64,000 nt of DNA from Tenrec ecaudatus (Eukaryota; Chordata; Mammalia; Afrosoricida; Tenrecidae): positions 143,564,025 through 143,628,024 of the forward strand of contig NC_134539.1 in the NCBI RefSeq assembly GCF_050624435.1, written 5' to 3'. The notes under the pieces were generated by a model that worked only from the letters and a program-made list of their open reading frames with translations, did not search any database and was not told where the DNA came from. Made by a program: the position numbers and the translations under genes. Shown piece by piece: positions 59,601 through 64,000 of the stretch. Position 1 is the stretch's first letter. The number at the start of each line of letters is the position of its first letter.

Positions 59601-61075
59601 AAGCAGTGTCCATGGGGCAGACACCATGCCTGAGATTCACCTCCCCTCTCCTATCTTTGGCTCACAGGGACTCGGGTCAATAGATTCCAATACCTACCCC
59701 ATTGCACAGATTGGAAGAGTCCAAGAGAGGCAGCGTAAACCTGGCTTGAGAGACGTGAGCTCGGCCTGCGTGTCTAGACACAGAATGGGGTTTGGGAGAG
59801 CGGAAGTTCCGGTGACAAAGCGACCGAGGGTTTTTTCTTAGTCAATCAGGATGGTTACGCAAACAAAGGATCCCTGCCTCCTTTATCTCATATCATAGCG
59901 ACCCTGTGGGACAGAACAGAGCTGCCCTTTCAGGTCCCCGAAAGATCGACAGGTCCCCGAAAGATCTTTCCCCCTTGGAGCAGCTGGTGGGTTCAAACTA
60001 CTGCCCTTTCGGGTAGCAGTCCAAGGCACCATGTCTGCCTCCACAGGGTCGCTAGGCCTCCACTCGGTGGCAGTGAGTTTGGGGGTTTATGCCTCCGTAG
60101 GTTGACACAAAGGCAGAGTCCCCATGGCAGCCCAGCCGGGACCCCAGCAGTCGCCTTTGCTCAGTAGGCCCTTCCTGCCGCCTGCCCCCCGGCAGCTGCC
60201 GCTCATCAAGACACCAACATTGCCCACTGTTTGCAAAGAGCTTTACAGGGTCTCTACAACCCAATCGCCCCATTCTTGAAAGTGACTCACAAGAGCATCT
60301 CTCCCCATCCAGCGCCTGGACCCAGGCAAAGCCCTCCTTCACTCGCGGTGGTCCCAGGTGAAACACAACAAAATCCACTTATTTCAGGGCAATGTTCCAA
60401 AGCAGCTCTCAAATGGATGCTAGGCCTCTCTGTCTTTGAGACCTTGCAGGTGGGGGAACTAACCCCAACATGTATCAGATCGTTTAGACAGCGACAATTT
60501 ACATTAAGTCCCGTTCTCGTGTCTCTAGCGAGTCAGTGATCTCTCATTTGTGAATACGAACCATCTGAGGCGGAGGGTGTAAAGAAGACACTTATGGCAG
60601 GACAGTAAGGGATACAGCAGTTCAGTAGAATCTAAAACGCATTTGACCTCTAGAACATGGTCTCTGAAATCTAAAAGAAATGCAGGATTTCTAGACTCGG
60701 AAGAAAAAGGTATAGCCAGCGGCGTACAGATTAGAATACTTGAGGAGTATTTTGCTCTAAAACCGAGAAATACTGAAATGGAATAAGCTTTATGCTTCAA
60801 TTAGAATCTTTTTTTTCTCTCTTCCTCCCCAAGCCATCTGAGACAGAAGAAAAAGGCAAGAGGAAACGAAGTGGGAACTTTCTAACTTACGGTTTTCTTG
60901 TTGACCTTCAACGCTGGCGCCTGGAAAAGACAAAGAAATGCGGGGTTTTCGCAAAGTTCCCGTGTCATCGAGTTTCAGAGACGAAGGAAGAGAGCAAAAA
61001 CTCACAGAGCCAGAGTGTCAGCAGGACACCGAGCCACGGCCACATCTTGTCCCCTCTGGGCCACACTGGCTGCAT
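19672..61075 (-). CDS. PECAM1: PECAM1 (CD31), complete 16-exon coding region
   Basis: Platelet endothelial cell adhesion molecule, a homophilic Ig-superfamily receptor of endothelial junctions, platelets and leukocytes that signals by recruiting SHP-2 to phosphorylated ITIMs. Sixteen coding exons join at GT/AG sites with consistent phase to 2229 nt, encoding 742 residues (human 738). Predicted order: signal peptide about 1-29, Ig1 35-131, Ig2 132-233, Ig3 234-325, Ig4 326-408, Ig5 409-500, Ig6 501-596, membrane segment about 605-623, juxtamembrane Cys625, ITIM tyrosines Y694 (VEYTEV) and Y717 (TVYSEI), 23 residues apart as in human. Exons 3-8 each hold one Ig domain and are flanked by phase-1 introns. 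No frameshift or premature stop is seen. Identification rests on family knowledge; the exon boundaries were read directly from the sequence. Confidence 0.97.
19798..20515 (-). repeat. AfroSINE split by LINE 3' ends
   Basis: The two halves (19798-19892 with 'gtcggtgccgactcagagcg', and 20388-20515 with 'ttgtggttagcagcccaaca') are separated by reverse-oriented LINE sequence. The near-duplicates GACTGTCACTCTTT and GACTGTAACTCTTT mark the target site. Its edge is about 97 nt from the exon 16 acceptor. Confidence 0.75.
19893..20387 (-). mobile_element. LINE-1-like 3' end, two tails in a row
   Basis: Antisense A-tail at 19893, then 'ggctcttacagctcttatag'; the same 3' terminus repeats from 20012 ('gtcattttattgggggcg'). 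Duplicated tail, like the copy at 4960-5618. Confidence 0.7.
20685..20965 (+). repeat. tRNA-Gly-related SINE
   Basis: The head 'ttctgtggtagaatcctcgc' resembles tRNA-Gly with an A box, followed by a SINE body with 'gagcttccagactaggaggg'. A related head occurs at 48607. Confidence 0.6.
21890..22161 (+). mobile_element. SPIN-type hAT non-autonomous transposon, copy 2
   Basis: Ends CAGTGGTTCTCAACCTGTGG and GGTTGAGAACCACTG; 8-bp flanks acttacac (21882-21889) and ccttacac (22162-22169) match at 7 of 8. Longer than its relatives because a U2 snRNA fragment sits inside. No transposase. Confidence 0.9.
22025..22062 (-). pseudogene. RNU2-like: U2 snRNA 5'-end fragment
   Basis: On the minus strand, 38 nt match the first 38 nt of U2 snRNA at about 33 positions, including AAGATCAAGTGTAGTA. 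The insertion is flanked by AAAATAATGTTA at 22015-22026 and 22069-22080, a 12-bp target-site duplication. There is no poly(A) tail and the U2 sequence is 3'-truncated, so it cannot be a functional snRNA gene. Confidence 0.85.
22300..22352 (-). repeat. AfroSINE fragment
   Basis: Only the tRNA-side end remains: 'gctgagcgctttagccacgg' then 'accaccagggccct'. Confidence 0.55.
22555..22710 (+). repeat. AfroSINE-type repeat, 3' part
   Basis: Shows 'cctcggaagaaagacctggt' and 'gatctacttccgaaacatca', a subfamily signature also seen at 36685-36765. Confidence 0.6.
23670..23765 (+). repeat. MIR
   Basis: Core signature 'agatgaccctgagcaaacgc' followed by 'ctcagtttccccacctatga'. Confidence 0.65.
24601..24791 (+). 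mobile_element. SPIN-type hAT non-autonomous transposon, copy 3
   Basis: 191 bp from CAGTGGTCCGCAACC to GGAGACCCACTG; 8-bp flanks ccatagag and ccctagag match at 7 of 8. The internal sequence is the same as the other copies. Confidence 0.88.
25244..25266 (-). CDS. PECAM1: PECAM1 exon 15: 23-nt microexon
   Basis: Acceptor TTTTGCAG, donor TCT/GTAAGTG. With the last base of exon 14 it reads DFKENRYS, against human DAVESRYS. Length 23 nt agrees with the human exon. It lies alone between a 6.9-kb intron and a 5.5-kb intron. Skipping it changes the C-terminal frame. Confidence 0.92.
27715..27835 (-). repeat. ancient L1 fragment
   Basis: Resembles antisense L1M 3' sequence: 'tggagtcacaccatacgtgt' then 'ttagcatcatgttttcaagg'. 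Confidence 0.4.
28447..28562 (-). mobile_element. LINE-1-like 3' end fragment
   Basis: Antisense terminus 'gatcattttattgggggctc' with 'cacatttgtctatatgttgc'; flanked by 'aagtaaattattttt' at 28439-28453 and 28564-28578, a likely target-site duplication. Confidence 0.75.
28640..28918 (+). mobile_element. LTR-like repeat, partial copy
   Basis: Homologous to the 3' half of 17962-18510: 'gagctgggatgtttt' and 'ctctctcttatacaaa'. Confidence 0.5.
29108..29343 (+). repeat. AfroSINE, near full length
   Basis: The head 'ggagcctggtggcgtagtgg', body 'aattacagtcttggaaactc' and tail 'tgagtcggcatcgactcatc' are all present; one of the best-preserved copies. Confidence 0.85.
30485..30650 (+). repeat. MER5A-like hAT remnant
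   Basis: Shows 'ccaaagtgtggtccccacac' and 'tgtgtttgaataagcctga', the eroded MER5 pattern. Ancient and unrelated to the SPIN copies. Confidence 0.5.
30945..31060 (+). repeat. MIR
   Basis: MIR-like order: 'ccctggttctaatctctgcc', then 'gagacttaacctctgg'. Confidence 0.5.
31245..31300 (-). repeat. AfroSINE fragment
   Basis: A short piece with 'gaagctgctccatgggtttt' and 'ccaacctttgtctagcag'. Confidence 0.45.
32151..32207 (-). CDS. PECAM1: PECAM1 exon 14: second ITIM
   Basis: A 57-nt exon, the same length as in human, acceptor TTTTCCAG, donor CCTG/GTGAGT. It encodes [25 protein letters not shown] corresponds to human TVYSEV around Tyr686. In-frame skipping would remove this ITIM, as in the known delta-14 isoforms. 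Confidence 0.95.
34300..34470 (+). repeat. LINE-2 remnant
   Basis: L2-like 'ttcaggcctcccactggctc' followed by 'tccttctccagccctcctct'. Confidence 0.4.
35468..35658 (-). repeat. AfroSINE, near full length
   Basis: Has 'gtggattctgactcacggcg', 'gaggctgtacatctttacgg' and the end 'cacagcaccgccagaaccc'. Confidence 0.75.
35903..36038 (-). repeat. AfroSINE, internally deleted
   Basis: 'agcgaccctataggacagag' leads directly to 'gttcgtagacccaatgctta'; the middle is shortened. Confidence 0.65.
36055..36155 (-). repeat. AfroSINE fragment
   Basis: 'aacccactgccatcaagtgg' and 'gaggctgtaaatgtggacag'; the tRNA-side half is lost. Confidence 0.65.
36370..36432 (-). CDS. PECAM1: PECAM1 exon 13: first ITIM
   Basis: A 63-nt exon, acceptor TTTGTGCAG, donor CGAG/GTAGCA. 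It encodes [26 protein letters not shown] fits the V/I/L-x-Y-x-x-V/I/L consensus and corresponds to human VQYTEV around Tyr663 (mature numbering). It is phase-symmetric and in-frame skippable. Confidence 0.95.
37283..37862 (-). mobile_element. LINE-1-like 3' end, host of a nested copy
   Basis: Reverse-oriented copy whose poly(T) starts near 37291 and body resumes at 37509. Flanked by GAAACTTCCT (37275-37284 and 37863-37872). Confidence 0.7.
37318..37508 (+). mobile_element. LINE-1-like 3' end nested in an opposite copy
   Basis: A 191-bp forward copy bounded by AAAAGATCATTTTA at 37304-37317 and 37509-37522, a 14-bp target-site duplication lying within the reverse copy. Confidence 0.8.
37985..38157 (+). 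mobile_element. SPIN-type hAT non-autonomous transposon, copy 4
   Basis: 173 bp from CAGCGGTTCTCAACC to AGGTTGAGGACCTCTG; 8-bp flanks gcctagcc and gcttagcc match at 7 of 8. A short deletion near the 5' end removes part of 'gtcgcgacccc'. Confidence 0.88.
38305..38358 (-). CDS. PECAM1: PECAM1 exon 12: cytoplasmic tail, in-frame cassette
   Basis: A 54-nt exon, acceptor CAACTAG, donor AAAG/GTAATT. It encodes [17 protein letters not shown] against human HNDDVRNHAMKPINDNK. Being 54 nt and phase-symmetric it can be skipped without a frameshift; exons of this region are alternatively spliced in human and mouse. Confidence 0.94.
38359..39870 (-). other. PECAM1 intron 11
   Basis: 38.4-39.2 kb is A/T-rich and looks unique. 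A LINE 3' end fills 39250-39811 and stops close to the exon 11 donor. Confidence 0.8.
39250..39811 (+). mobile_element. LINE-1-like 3' end beside exon 11
   Basis: A 5'-truncated copy bounded by AAGAAAGAAGGGAGCAG at 39233-39249 and 39812-39828 (17-bp duplication). The polypurine tract lies at about 39623-39658. Antisense to PECAM1; only 42 nt lie between the duplication and exon 11. Confidence 0.85.
39871..39947 (-). CDS. PECAM1: PECAM1 exon 11: cytoplasmic tail
   Basis: A 77-nt exon, acceptor ATCTTAAG, donor TATG/GTACAA. It encodes [18 protein letters not shown] followed by TEANSHY, matching human PAVPLLNSNNEKMSDPN and MEANSHYG. It restores phase 1 after exon 10. A LINE 3' end sits within about 45 nt of the donor. 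Confidence 0.94.
39948..40701 (-). other. PECAM1 intron 10
   Basis: Short intron with T-rich stretches and a CG/CA dinucleotide block at 40529-40567. No SINE was recognised. Confidence 0.8.
40529..40567 (+). repeat. (CG)n(CA)n microsatellite downstream of exon 10
   Basis: About six CG followed by about 13 CA dinucleotides. In the PECAM1 transcript it is (UG)n then (CG)n, starting 134 nt after the exon 10 donor. Alternating purine-pyrimidine DNA of this kind can adopt Z-form. Confidence 0.9.
40702..40729 (-). CDS. PECAM1: PECAM1 exon 10: 28-nt cytoplasmic microexon
   Basis: It encodes the residues AKQIPVEMS and part of Arg, against human AKQMPVEMSR. Acceptor CTTTCAAG, donor CCAG/GTCAGT. The exon is phase 1 to phase 2, so skipping it would shift the frame. 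A (TG)n run ends about 57 nt upstream in the transcript and another begins about 134 nt downstream. Confidence 0.93.
40786..40815 (+). repeat. (AC)n microsatellite upstream of exon 10
   Basis: Fifteen AC dinucleotides; (UG)n in the PECAM1 pre-mRNA, ending 56 nt before exon 10. Confidence 0.92.
40856..41040 (+). mobile_element. LINE-1-like 3' end
   Basis: A short diverged copy ('agtaaaatgatccttaaa' tail), with 'aaataaaagag' at both borders as the likely target duplication. Confidence 0.65.
41448..41652 (+). repeat. AfroSINE
   Basis: 'ggttcaaacccaccagctgc' and 'tccacaggagaaagatgagg' are clear; the 3' end reads 'caactcagtggcaatggg'. Confidence 0.75.
42118..42225 (-). CDS. PECAM1: PECAM1 exon 9: transmembrane segment
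   Basis: A 108-nt exon, acceptor GCTCCTAG, donor AAGG/GTGAGA. It encodes [16 protein letters not shown], further hydrophobic residues, and then the basic stop-transfer stretch RCYFRKKAK. Cys625 corresponds to the juxtamembrane cysteine that is palmitoylated in human PECAM-1 (family knowledge). Confidence 0.97.
42226..42780 (-). other. PECAM1 intron 8
   Basis: 555 nt with a C run near 42630. No repeat or gene recognised. Confidence 0.8.
42781..43068 (-). CDS. PECAM1: PECAM1 exon 8: Ig-like domain 6, membrane-proximal
   Basis: A 288-nt exon, acceptor TTTTCAG, donor AGAG/GTGAGC. It reads [19 protein letters not shown], then [17 protein letters not shown], then [17 protein letters not shown], closely matching human domain 6. 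It ends in LPVR before the membrane exon. Confidence 0.97.
43438..43593 (+). repeat. AfroSINE
   Basis: Forward copy with 'gattggtggttcagaccc', 'gatttacaaagcctcggcca' and 'ttggaactgactcataga'. Confidence 0.7.
44755..45107 (+). mobile_element. LINE-1-like 3' end
   Basis: A diverged copy ('gagctgaagccaggggctca' then 'gttataagagctgtaagagc'). 'aggccatt' occurs on both sides. Confidence 0.65.
45906..46181 (-). CDS. PECAM1: PECAM1 exon 7: Ig-like domain 5
   Basis: A 276-nt exon, acceptor GCTGTAG, donor GTCA/GTAAGT. It starts [20 protein letters not shown] and contains [13 protein letters not shown] and DNCHSH, matching human domain 5. It ends KVKVV, and the junction codon with exon 8 becomes Thr. 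Confidence 0.97.
46590..46850 (+). repeat. AfroSINE-related repeat
   Basis: Shows 'gcttgcgtgttgctgcgata', 'gcagagcttccagactaag' and 'tcctcatggatagcagtggg', body segments shared with the tRNA-Gly-type SINE at 20685. Confidence 0.5.
46985..47253 (+). mobile_element. LTR-like repeat, partial copy
   Basis: Matches the 3' half of 17962-18510: 'gacatatgggctaatatc', 'gggctgggatgtttt', 'cttatacacat', ending 'aataacaca'. Confidence 0.5.
47584..47832 (-). CDS. PECAM1: PECAM1 exon 6: Ig-like domain 4
   Basis: A 249-nt exon with no methionine, so a Met-initiated ORF scan misses it; I read it from the reverse complement. It starts [20 protein letters not shown], contains the cysteines in [10 protein letters not shown] and YTCTATISN, and ends VQITVC before GTGGGT. 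Sequons NFT and NLT are present. The frame is open throughout. Confidence 0.96.
48005..48165 (-). mobile_element. RTE/BovB LINE fragment
   Basis: Antisense BovB 3' region: 'ccaggggctggcctctcgat' and 'aacacatcctaagtatgtga'. Confidence 0.6.
48607..48780 (+). repeat. tRNA-Gly-derived SINE
   Basis: The head resembles tRNA-Gly over its length: 'gtcagtggtagaatgctcac' (A box region) and 'ggttccattcc' (B box region). It continues into a SINE body with 'gacctacttccagaaatgag'. The acceptor stem pairs poorly, so it is not a tRNA gene. Confidence 0.65.
48789..49322 (+). pseudogene. RPL23A-like pseudogene: RPL23A processed pseudogene
   Basis: Intronless copy of ribosomal protein uL23 mRNA, opposite in strand to PECAM1. 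Recognisable segments: N terminus 'QEAPALP' (parent KEAPAPP), then TLRLRRQP, then TTESAMKK, then NTLIRP-like HGER, then 3' UTR 'gagtccagaaggctaatg' and an A-rich tail at 49303-49322. The start codon is ACG, an in-frame TGA lies at 48914-48916, the reading frame is shifted in places and the normal stop is TCA. Not coding. Confidence 0.88.
50574..50608 (+). repeat. (AC)n microsatellite
   Basis: About 17 dinucleotides abutting the 5' edge of the following LINE 3' end. Confidence 0.9.
50609..51290 (+). mobile_element. LINE-1-like 3' end
   Basis: About 680 bp with the polypurine tract near 51080-51112, the 3' 'tgagcccctaataaaatg' and an A/T-rich tail that has become a TA microsatellite. Confidence 0.75.
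51350..51470 (+). repeat. AfroSINE 3' half
   Basis: 'actgtctcagaaacccacag' and 'agtcagaatcgacctgatgg' are diagnostic; the tRNA head is missing. Confidence 0.7.
52297..52572 (-). CDS. PECAM1: PECAM1 exon 5: Ig-like domain 3
   Basis: A 276-nt exon, acceptor TCGTAG, donor ACAG/GTAGGG. It begins [14 protein letters not shown], near-identical to human, with cysteines in IKCTI and YTCKVES, and ends MVNIT. Phase 1 at both ends keeps the domain modular. Confidence 0.97.
52573..53293 (-). other. PECAM1 intron 4
   Basis: 721 nt, unique-looking. No gene or named repeat. Confidence 0.8.
53294..53599 (-). CDS. PECAM1: PECAM1 exon 4: Ig-like domain 2
   Basis: A 306-nt exon starting after CCCCAAAG and ending AGGG/GTCAGT. 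It encodes [16 protein letters not shown] at the start; the cysteines are in VNCS and FHCQA. It matches human domain 2 (LDKKEAIQGG, NCSV, EEQD). The sequon NCS is retained. Confidence 0.97.
54215..54290 (+). repeat. MIR-like fragment
   Basis: 'gagatgacgaagctgaaact' followed by 'cagagaaggtcaaggcctg', the MIR core pattern. Confidence 0.5.
54905..55240 (+). mobile_element. LINE-1-like 3' end
   Basis: Starts in 'gggggaacccgattataagg', has the polypurine tract near 55060-55085 and ends 'gcccctaataaaacaatttt'. Confidence 0.75.
55668..55961 (-). CDS. PECAM1: PECAM1 exon 3: Ig-like domain 1
   Basis: A 294-nt exon, phase 1 at both ends, donor AAAG/GTGAGT. It begins FTINS and carries the Ig cysteines in LTLQC and KYKC, plus the segment [10 protein letters not shown], which resembles human STTSHVKPQH. 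Domain 1 mediates trans-homophilic binding in the family. N-glycosylation sequons NLT and NIS are present. Confidence 0.97.
57845..58040 (+). repeat. AfroSINE
   Basis: The head 'ggcctggggggcgtagcggt' and body 'gggagaaagccggctttctt' are clear; the 3' end is 'cacattgactcgagggctgt'. Confidence 0.75.
59202..59376 (+). mobile_element. SPIN-type hAT non-autonomous transposon, copy 5
   Basis: 175 bp from CAGCGATTCTCAACC to AGGTTGAGAACCTCTA; 8-bp flanks ttctaagg and ttcaacgg match at 6 of 8. The 'gtcgcgacccc' part is deleted as in copy 4. Confidence 0.82.
59885..60085 (-). repeat. AfroSINE with an internal tandem duplication
   Basis: Shows 'catagcgaccctgtgggaca' and 'gagcagctggtgggttcaaa'. CAGGTCCCCGAAAGATC occurs twice with a 19-bp period (59931-59947, 59950-59966). 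Confidence 0.7.
60891..60920 (-). CDS. PECAM1: PECAM1 exon 2: end of the signal peptide and mature N terminus
   Basis: A 30-nt exon between acceptor CTTTTCCAG and donor GTAAGT. Joined to exon 1 it reads [10 protein letters not shown] followed by the first base of Pro34; the human counterpart is CSSLEGQEN, so this copy has one extra residue. Signal cleavage is expected near Gly29. The exon is too short for ORF-based detection; it was found from splice sites and frame. Confidence 0.9.
61006..61075 (-). CDS. PECAM1: PECAM1 exon 1 coding part: start codon and most of the signal peptide
   Basis: Encodes [20 protein letters not shown] and then LWL plus one base, close to the human N terminus. The first ATG (61073-61075) has A at -3. 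A second in-frame ATG lies at codon 11, just before the hydrophobic core, as in human, so initiation there is possible. The donor reads CTCT/GTGAGT. Confidence 0.93.
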
Positions 61076-61300
61076 CTTGGGAGGTTAGTTCCGCTTTCGG
61101 ACCATGCCTTGGGGGCCCCAGGCGGTTTGCACAGATGAGAGACCTGCCGATGCAAAACAGAAACAGCTCGGGGAACCAACTGCCCTTGTCCCCTGTGGAG
61201 TGACCGGCTGGGGCGCTGGTCAGGGAATGGCGGCCATTGCTGGAAACTGGGAACAATGAGGCCTGGGCTGGCCTGATAACACCTCAGGAAATGACCAGTC
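61076..61300 (-). promoter_or_regulatory. PECAM1 5' UTR and TATA-less promoter candidate
   Basis: The sequence upstream of the ATG lacks a TATA box. A GATA motif (TGATAA on +, 61274-61279) lies about 200 nt upstream of the ATG, next to ETS-type AGGAAA (61286-61291), and a forkhead-like TTTGTTTAG lies near 61333. In human PECAM1 a GATA element close to the start site drives expression; placing the start near 61250 is inference from that. Confidence 0.45.
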
Positions 61301-61984
61301 TTCCTGCGGGGCCCACTAAACGCAGTTGCTTTGTTTAGTTGCTTTAGGGGGGAAAAGGGCACAAGATGTGACATTTGCCCTGGAGCTCCTGACCTGCCTT
61401 CAGCCTCTTGGGGGTGGGGGCAGTGTTTGAGAACCCTTTCCTATGACCCAGCCCAGGGGTTCCTCTCTCTGGTCACTTTCTACCCCAAAGACTTCTCTCC
61501 TTCAATAGCAGAAAGATGTCCTCTCTGCCTTTCCTGCAGGCCCCGAAAGGGCAGCCGCCACCGAGCATGAATCAGAGCGTTCCTGGGCAGGGCAGTGGAC
61601 TGTTTCTGAACACGCGGGCTTTGCCCGGGAGATCTGCCACTGAGGGTCCGGGAGGTTGGAAAAGGCGGGGAGGGGGGACGAACCAGCTCTCCCTAGCCTG
61701 CTCGGTCAGCCTCCCTATAGAGACTTTCCAGCACTCTTGCGAGGCCCACACCACCTCATCTACTCCTTTGTCTATACTTCCAGTCCCAGGTCACAGGGTG
61801 GTCAATCAGGCCCTGCTGTCCCTCAGGGTACAACCTTGTAAAGGCTCCCGTCCCCCTTTCTAAGCTTCTACACCCCCGACCCTCCAGCCCTTGGATATCC
61901 CTTCACTCAGTCTCTCCCCACCTCTTTCCGGGAACCTTCCCTGTGACTCCTACCATTCACTGTTCCCAGAGGACGTCGGGTGTC
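61301..61984. other. upstream flank of PECAM1
   Basis: No coding exon of a neighbouring gene was recognised. Moderately GC-rich and unique-looking. Confidence 0.4.
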
Positions 61985-62250
61985 TGAGCCTTGTCAGTGC
62001 TGTGCCCACTGCCTGAAAGACCCTTCCCTTCTCCTTTTTTAGAGAATTCCTACTTAGCTTTCACGACTCCATTCAAGCATCCATCCCAGAAGTTTCCCCT
62101 CTTCTCGCCAGAGCAGGGGACTCATCCTGCGTTCTCCTCACCTCTCGTGTGCTTCCTGCTCTCTGTCAGTCACTCTCTTCAATCTTCGATGACACTTCAG
62201 TCCTCCCTCAAGTGGGCTGCTGGCTCCTCGGTGGCAGGGGGCAGTGGCTG
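61985..62250 (+). repeat. LINE-2 remnant
   Basis: L2-like order: 'cccactgcctgaaagaccct', then 'ttcctacttagctttcacg', then 'ctcaagtgggctgctggctc'. Confidence 0.5.
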
Positions 62251-63329
62251 TAACTGGTAGACCAACAAAACCCCGAGTAGAGCGAAAGACTGGGCCGGTG
62301 AAGGGATATAAGTCAGGAAAAACTTGAACAATCACTGACATGCGGTCAAGATGACCAATGGTTCCAGCAGGCCACTCCCTTATACTTCTACCCGGTAAGG
62401 GTCAGTGACATTTGAGGGAGGGACCACAGAGACTGAAGAAGCCAAGCGGACTTTTCCCTGCCTTGGGGCAAGTACCAAGGGCGCAGTGGAAGTACAAAGG
62501 GAAGCTCGGGAAGAATGAATGAAGCCTAGGCAGCCTTCATCCATTGTCAAGGCATTCCAAGGGGACCGCTTTTCAATCGCCTTGTTTGCTTTTGTTGCTG
62601 CTGTTGGTGTTTTGTGTTCCCTCTGCCCTGCCACCCCGACCCCCATTATAAATGATCTTAAATAACCTACTGGAGATTACCCCACCCATCTGTCAAATGT
62701 CTATTTGGGCGGGGAAAGGAAACATGACTAATATAATAAATACTGTCTTCAGATGATAACTTTGAGATTCGGCCGAGCGAGGGCAGCCCTCATCTCGCTC
62801 AGACCCGAAACAAGGCGCCCTTTGCTGCTCACGGGTCTCAAGTCACGGTGGTAGTGGCCTGACCTCAAGGCCAAGTTCCAAGGTAAACCTTCCAAACTTA
62901 GTCACCCTTTGACTCAAGATGTTAATGCTTTAGAAAGCCATGAGGAAACACAGCAGAGAAACTGTGCCCCGCAACTAGGGCTTGTTATTGTGATTAAAAG
63001 CCAGGGGAGCCGTTCCAACACCTAGCGACACCGGGTGCATTACCAGAATGAAACGCTTCCCGGTTCTGCGCCATCCTCATTAGACATTCTGTGCCAGAGC
63101 AGCAAAGAACTGAATGTTCAAATGCAACCTTAAATGGTCTGCACGAGCTGTTCATAGCCTCGACTGGTGAAGGCACACTGTGACTCAAGTCCAGGAGTCA
63201 CAACAAAATGACATGGAGCTGTGCTCCATGAAAGGGGGGCGGATATGAAGTCAAGAGAAAAATTTCAAACTTGGAAAAAAATTGCAGCTCACATCATAAA
63301 CAAAGGATCAACCTCTCAGCTATACCCTT
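62251..63329. other. upstream region, mostly unique-looking
   Basis: 62650-63230 shows no repeat signature and is richer in A/T motifs; it could hold distal regulatory DNA. No gene seen. Confidence 0.4.
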
Positions 63330-64000
63330 AAAAATCAAGAAGGCACACACCAGTCTGTGTGAGCGCGAGGTGTCAATGGGATCAGGCATCAAAGAACAAA
63401 AAATCATATAATTGTGAATGAGGGGGATGCAGATTGGGGACCCAAAGCCCATCTGTAGGCAACTGGGACATCCCTTTACAGAAGGGTCGCTGTGGGGAGG
63501 GGACGAGCCAGTCAGGGTGCAGGGTAGCAACAATGAAACATACAACTTCCCTCTAGTTCTTAAATGCTTCTCCCCACTATCATGATCCCAATTTTACCTT
63601 ACAAATCCAGCTAGACCAGAGGATGTACACAGGTACAGAGGAACCGGAAACACAGGGAATCCAGAACAGGTAATCCCTTCAGGACCAGTGGTGAGAGTGG
63701 CAAAACTGGAGCGTGGAGGGAGGGTGGGGTAGAAAGGGAGAACCGATTATAACCTCCCTGGAGGACGGACAACAGAAAAGTGGGTGAAGGGAGACATTGG
63801 ACAGTGTAAGATATGACAAAATAATTTATAAATTATCAAGGGTTCATGAGGGAGGGGGCGTGGGGAGGGAGGGGGAAATGAGGAGCTGATGTCAGGGGCT
63901 CAAGTAGAAAGCAAGTGTTTTGAGAATGATCAGGGCAACAAATGTACAAATGTGCTTGACATACAATGGATGCATGTGTGGATTGTGATAAGAGTTGTAT
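63330..64000 (+). mobile_element. LINE-1-like 3' end, cut by the window end
   Basis: Begins near 'gaaggcacacaccagtctgt', contains the polypurine tract at about 63850-63880 and runs to 'ataagagttgtat' at the edge; the tail is outside the window. Confidence 0.72.

Larger units (their letters stand above)
55962..60890 (-). other. PECAM1 intron 2
   Basis: 4.9 kb holding AfroSINEs at 57845-58040 and 59885-60085 and a SPIN copy at 59202. 58.0-58.9 kb is purine-rich on the + strand. No gene. Confidence 0.75.

Overview
The window is mammalian genomic DNA holding one protein-coding gene, read on the minus strand: PECAM1 (CD31). All sixteen coding exons can be placed, from the start codon at 61075 down to the stop at 19672. 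Joined at consensus GT/AG sites they give an open frame of 2229 nt (742 residues plus stop), close to the 738-residue human protein. The product is a type I membrane protein: signal peptide, six Ig-like domains, one transmembrane segment, and a cytoplasmic tail with two ITIM tyrosines spread over short exons.

The host is most likely a tenrec (Afrosoricida, Echinops-like). Two repeat families support this. AfroSINE copies, an Afrotheria-specific tRNA-derived SINE, are everywhere on both strands. Five short hAT elements match SPIN ('Space Invader') non-autonomous transposons, which among afrotherians have been reported from tenrec. RTE/BovB LINE fragments and many copies of one LINE-1-like 3' end fit the same picture.

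Layout: 1-18.6 kb is intergenic DNA downstream of PECAM1, built of AfroSINEs, a heavily nested BovB/SPIN/LINE island (9.4-12.1 kb), a second BovB copy (13.4-14.2 kb) and an LTR-like element next to the PECAM1 3' end. 18.7-61.3 kb is PECAM1, its introns carrying SINEs, LINE 3' ends, four SPIN copies (one holding a U2 snRNA fragment) and an RPL23A processed pseudogene. 61.3-64 kb is upstream DNA with an L2 remnant, a stretch without obvious repeats and a LINE 3' end cut by the window edge.

I found no second functional gene, no CRISPR, no bacterial feature and no clearly new biological system. The better leads are SPIN copies with target-site duplications, a U2 fragment inserted inside one SPIN, UG repeats flanking the 28-nt exon 10, a 23-nt frame-setting exon 15, and an unclassified retroposon-like repeat present twice.
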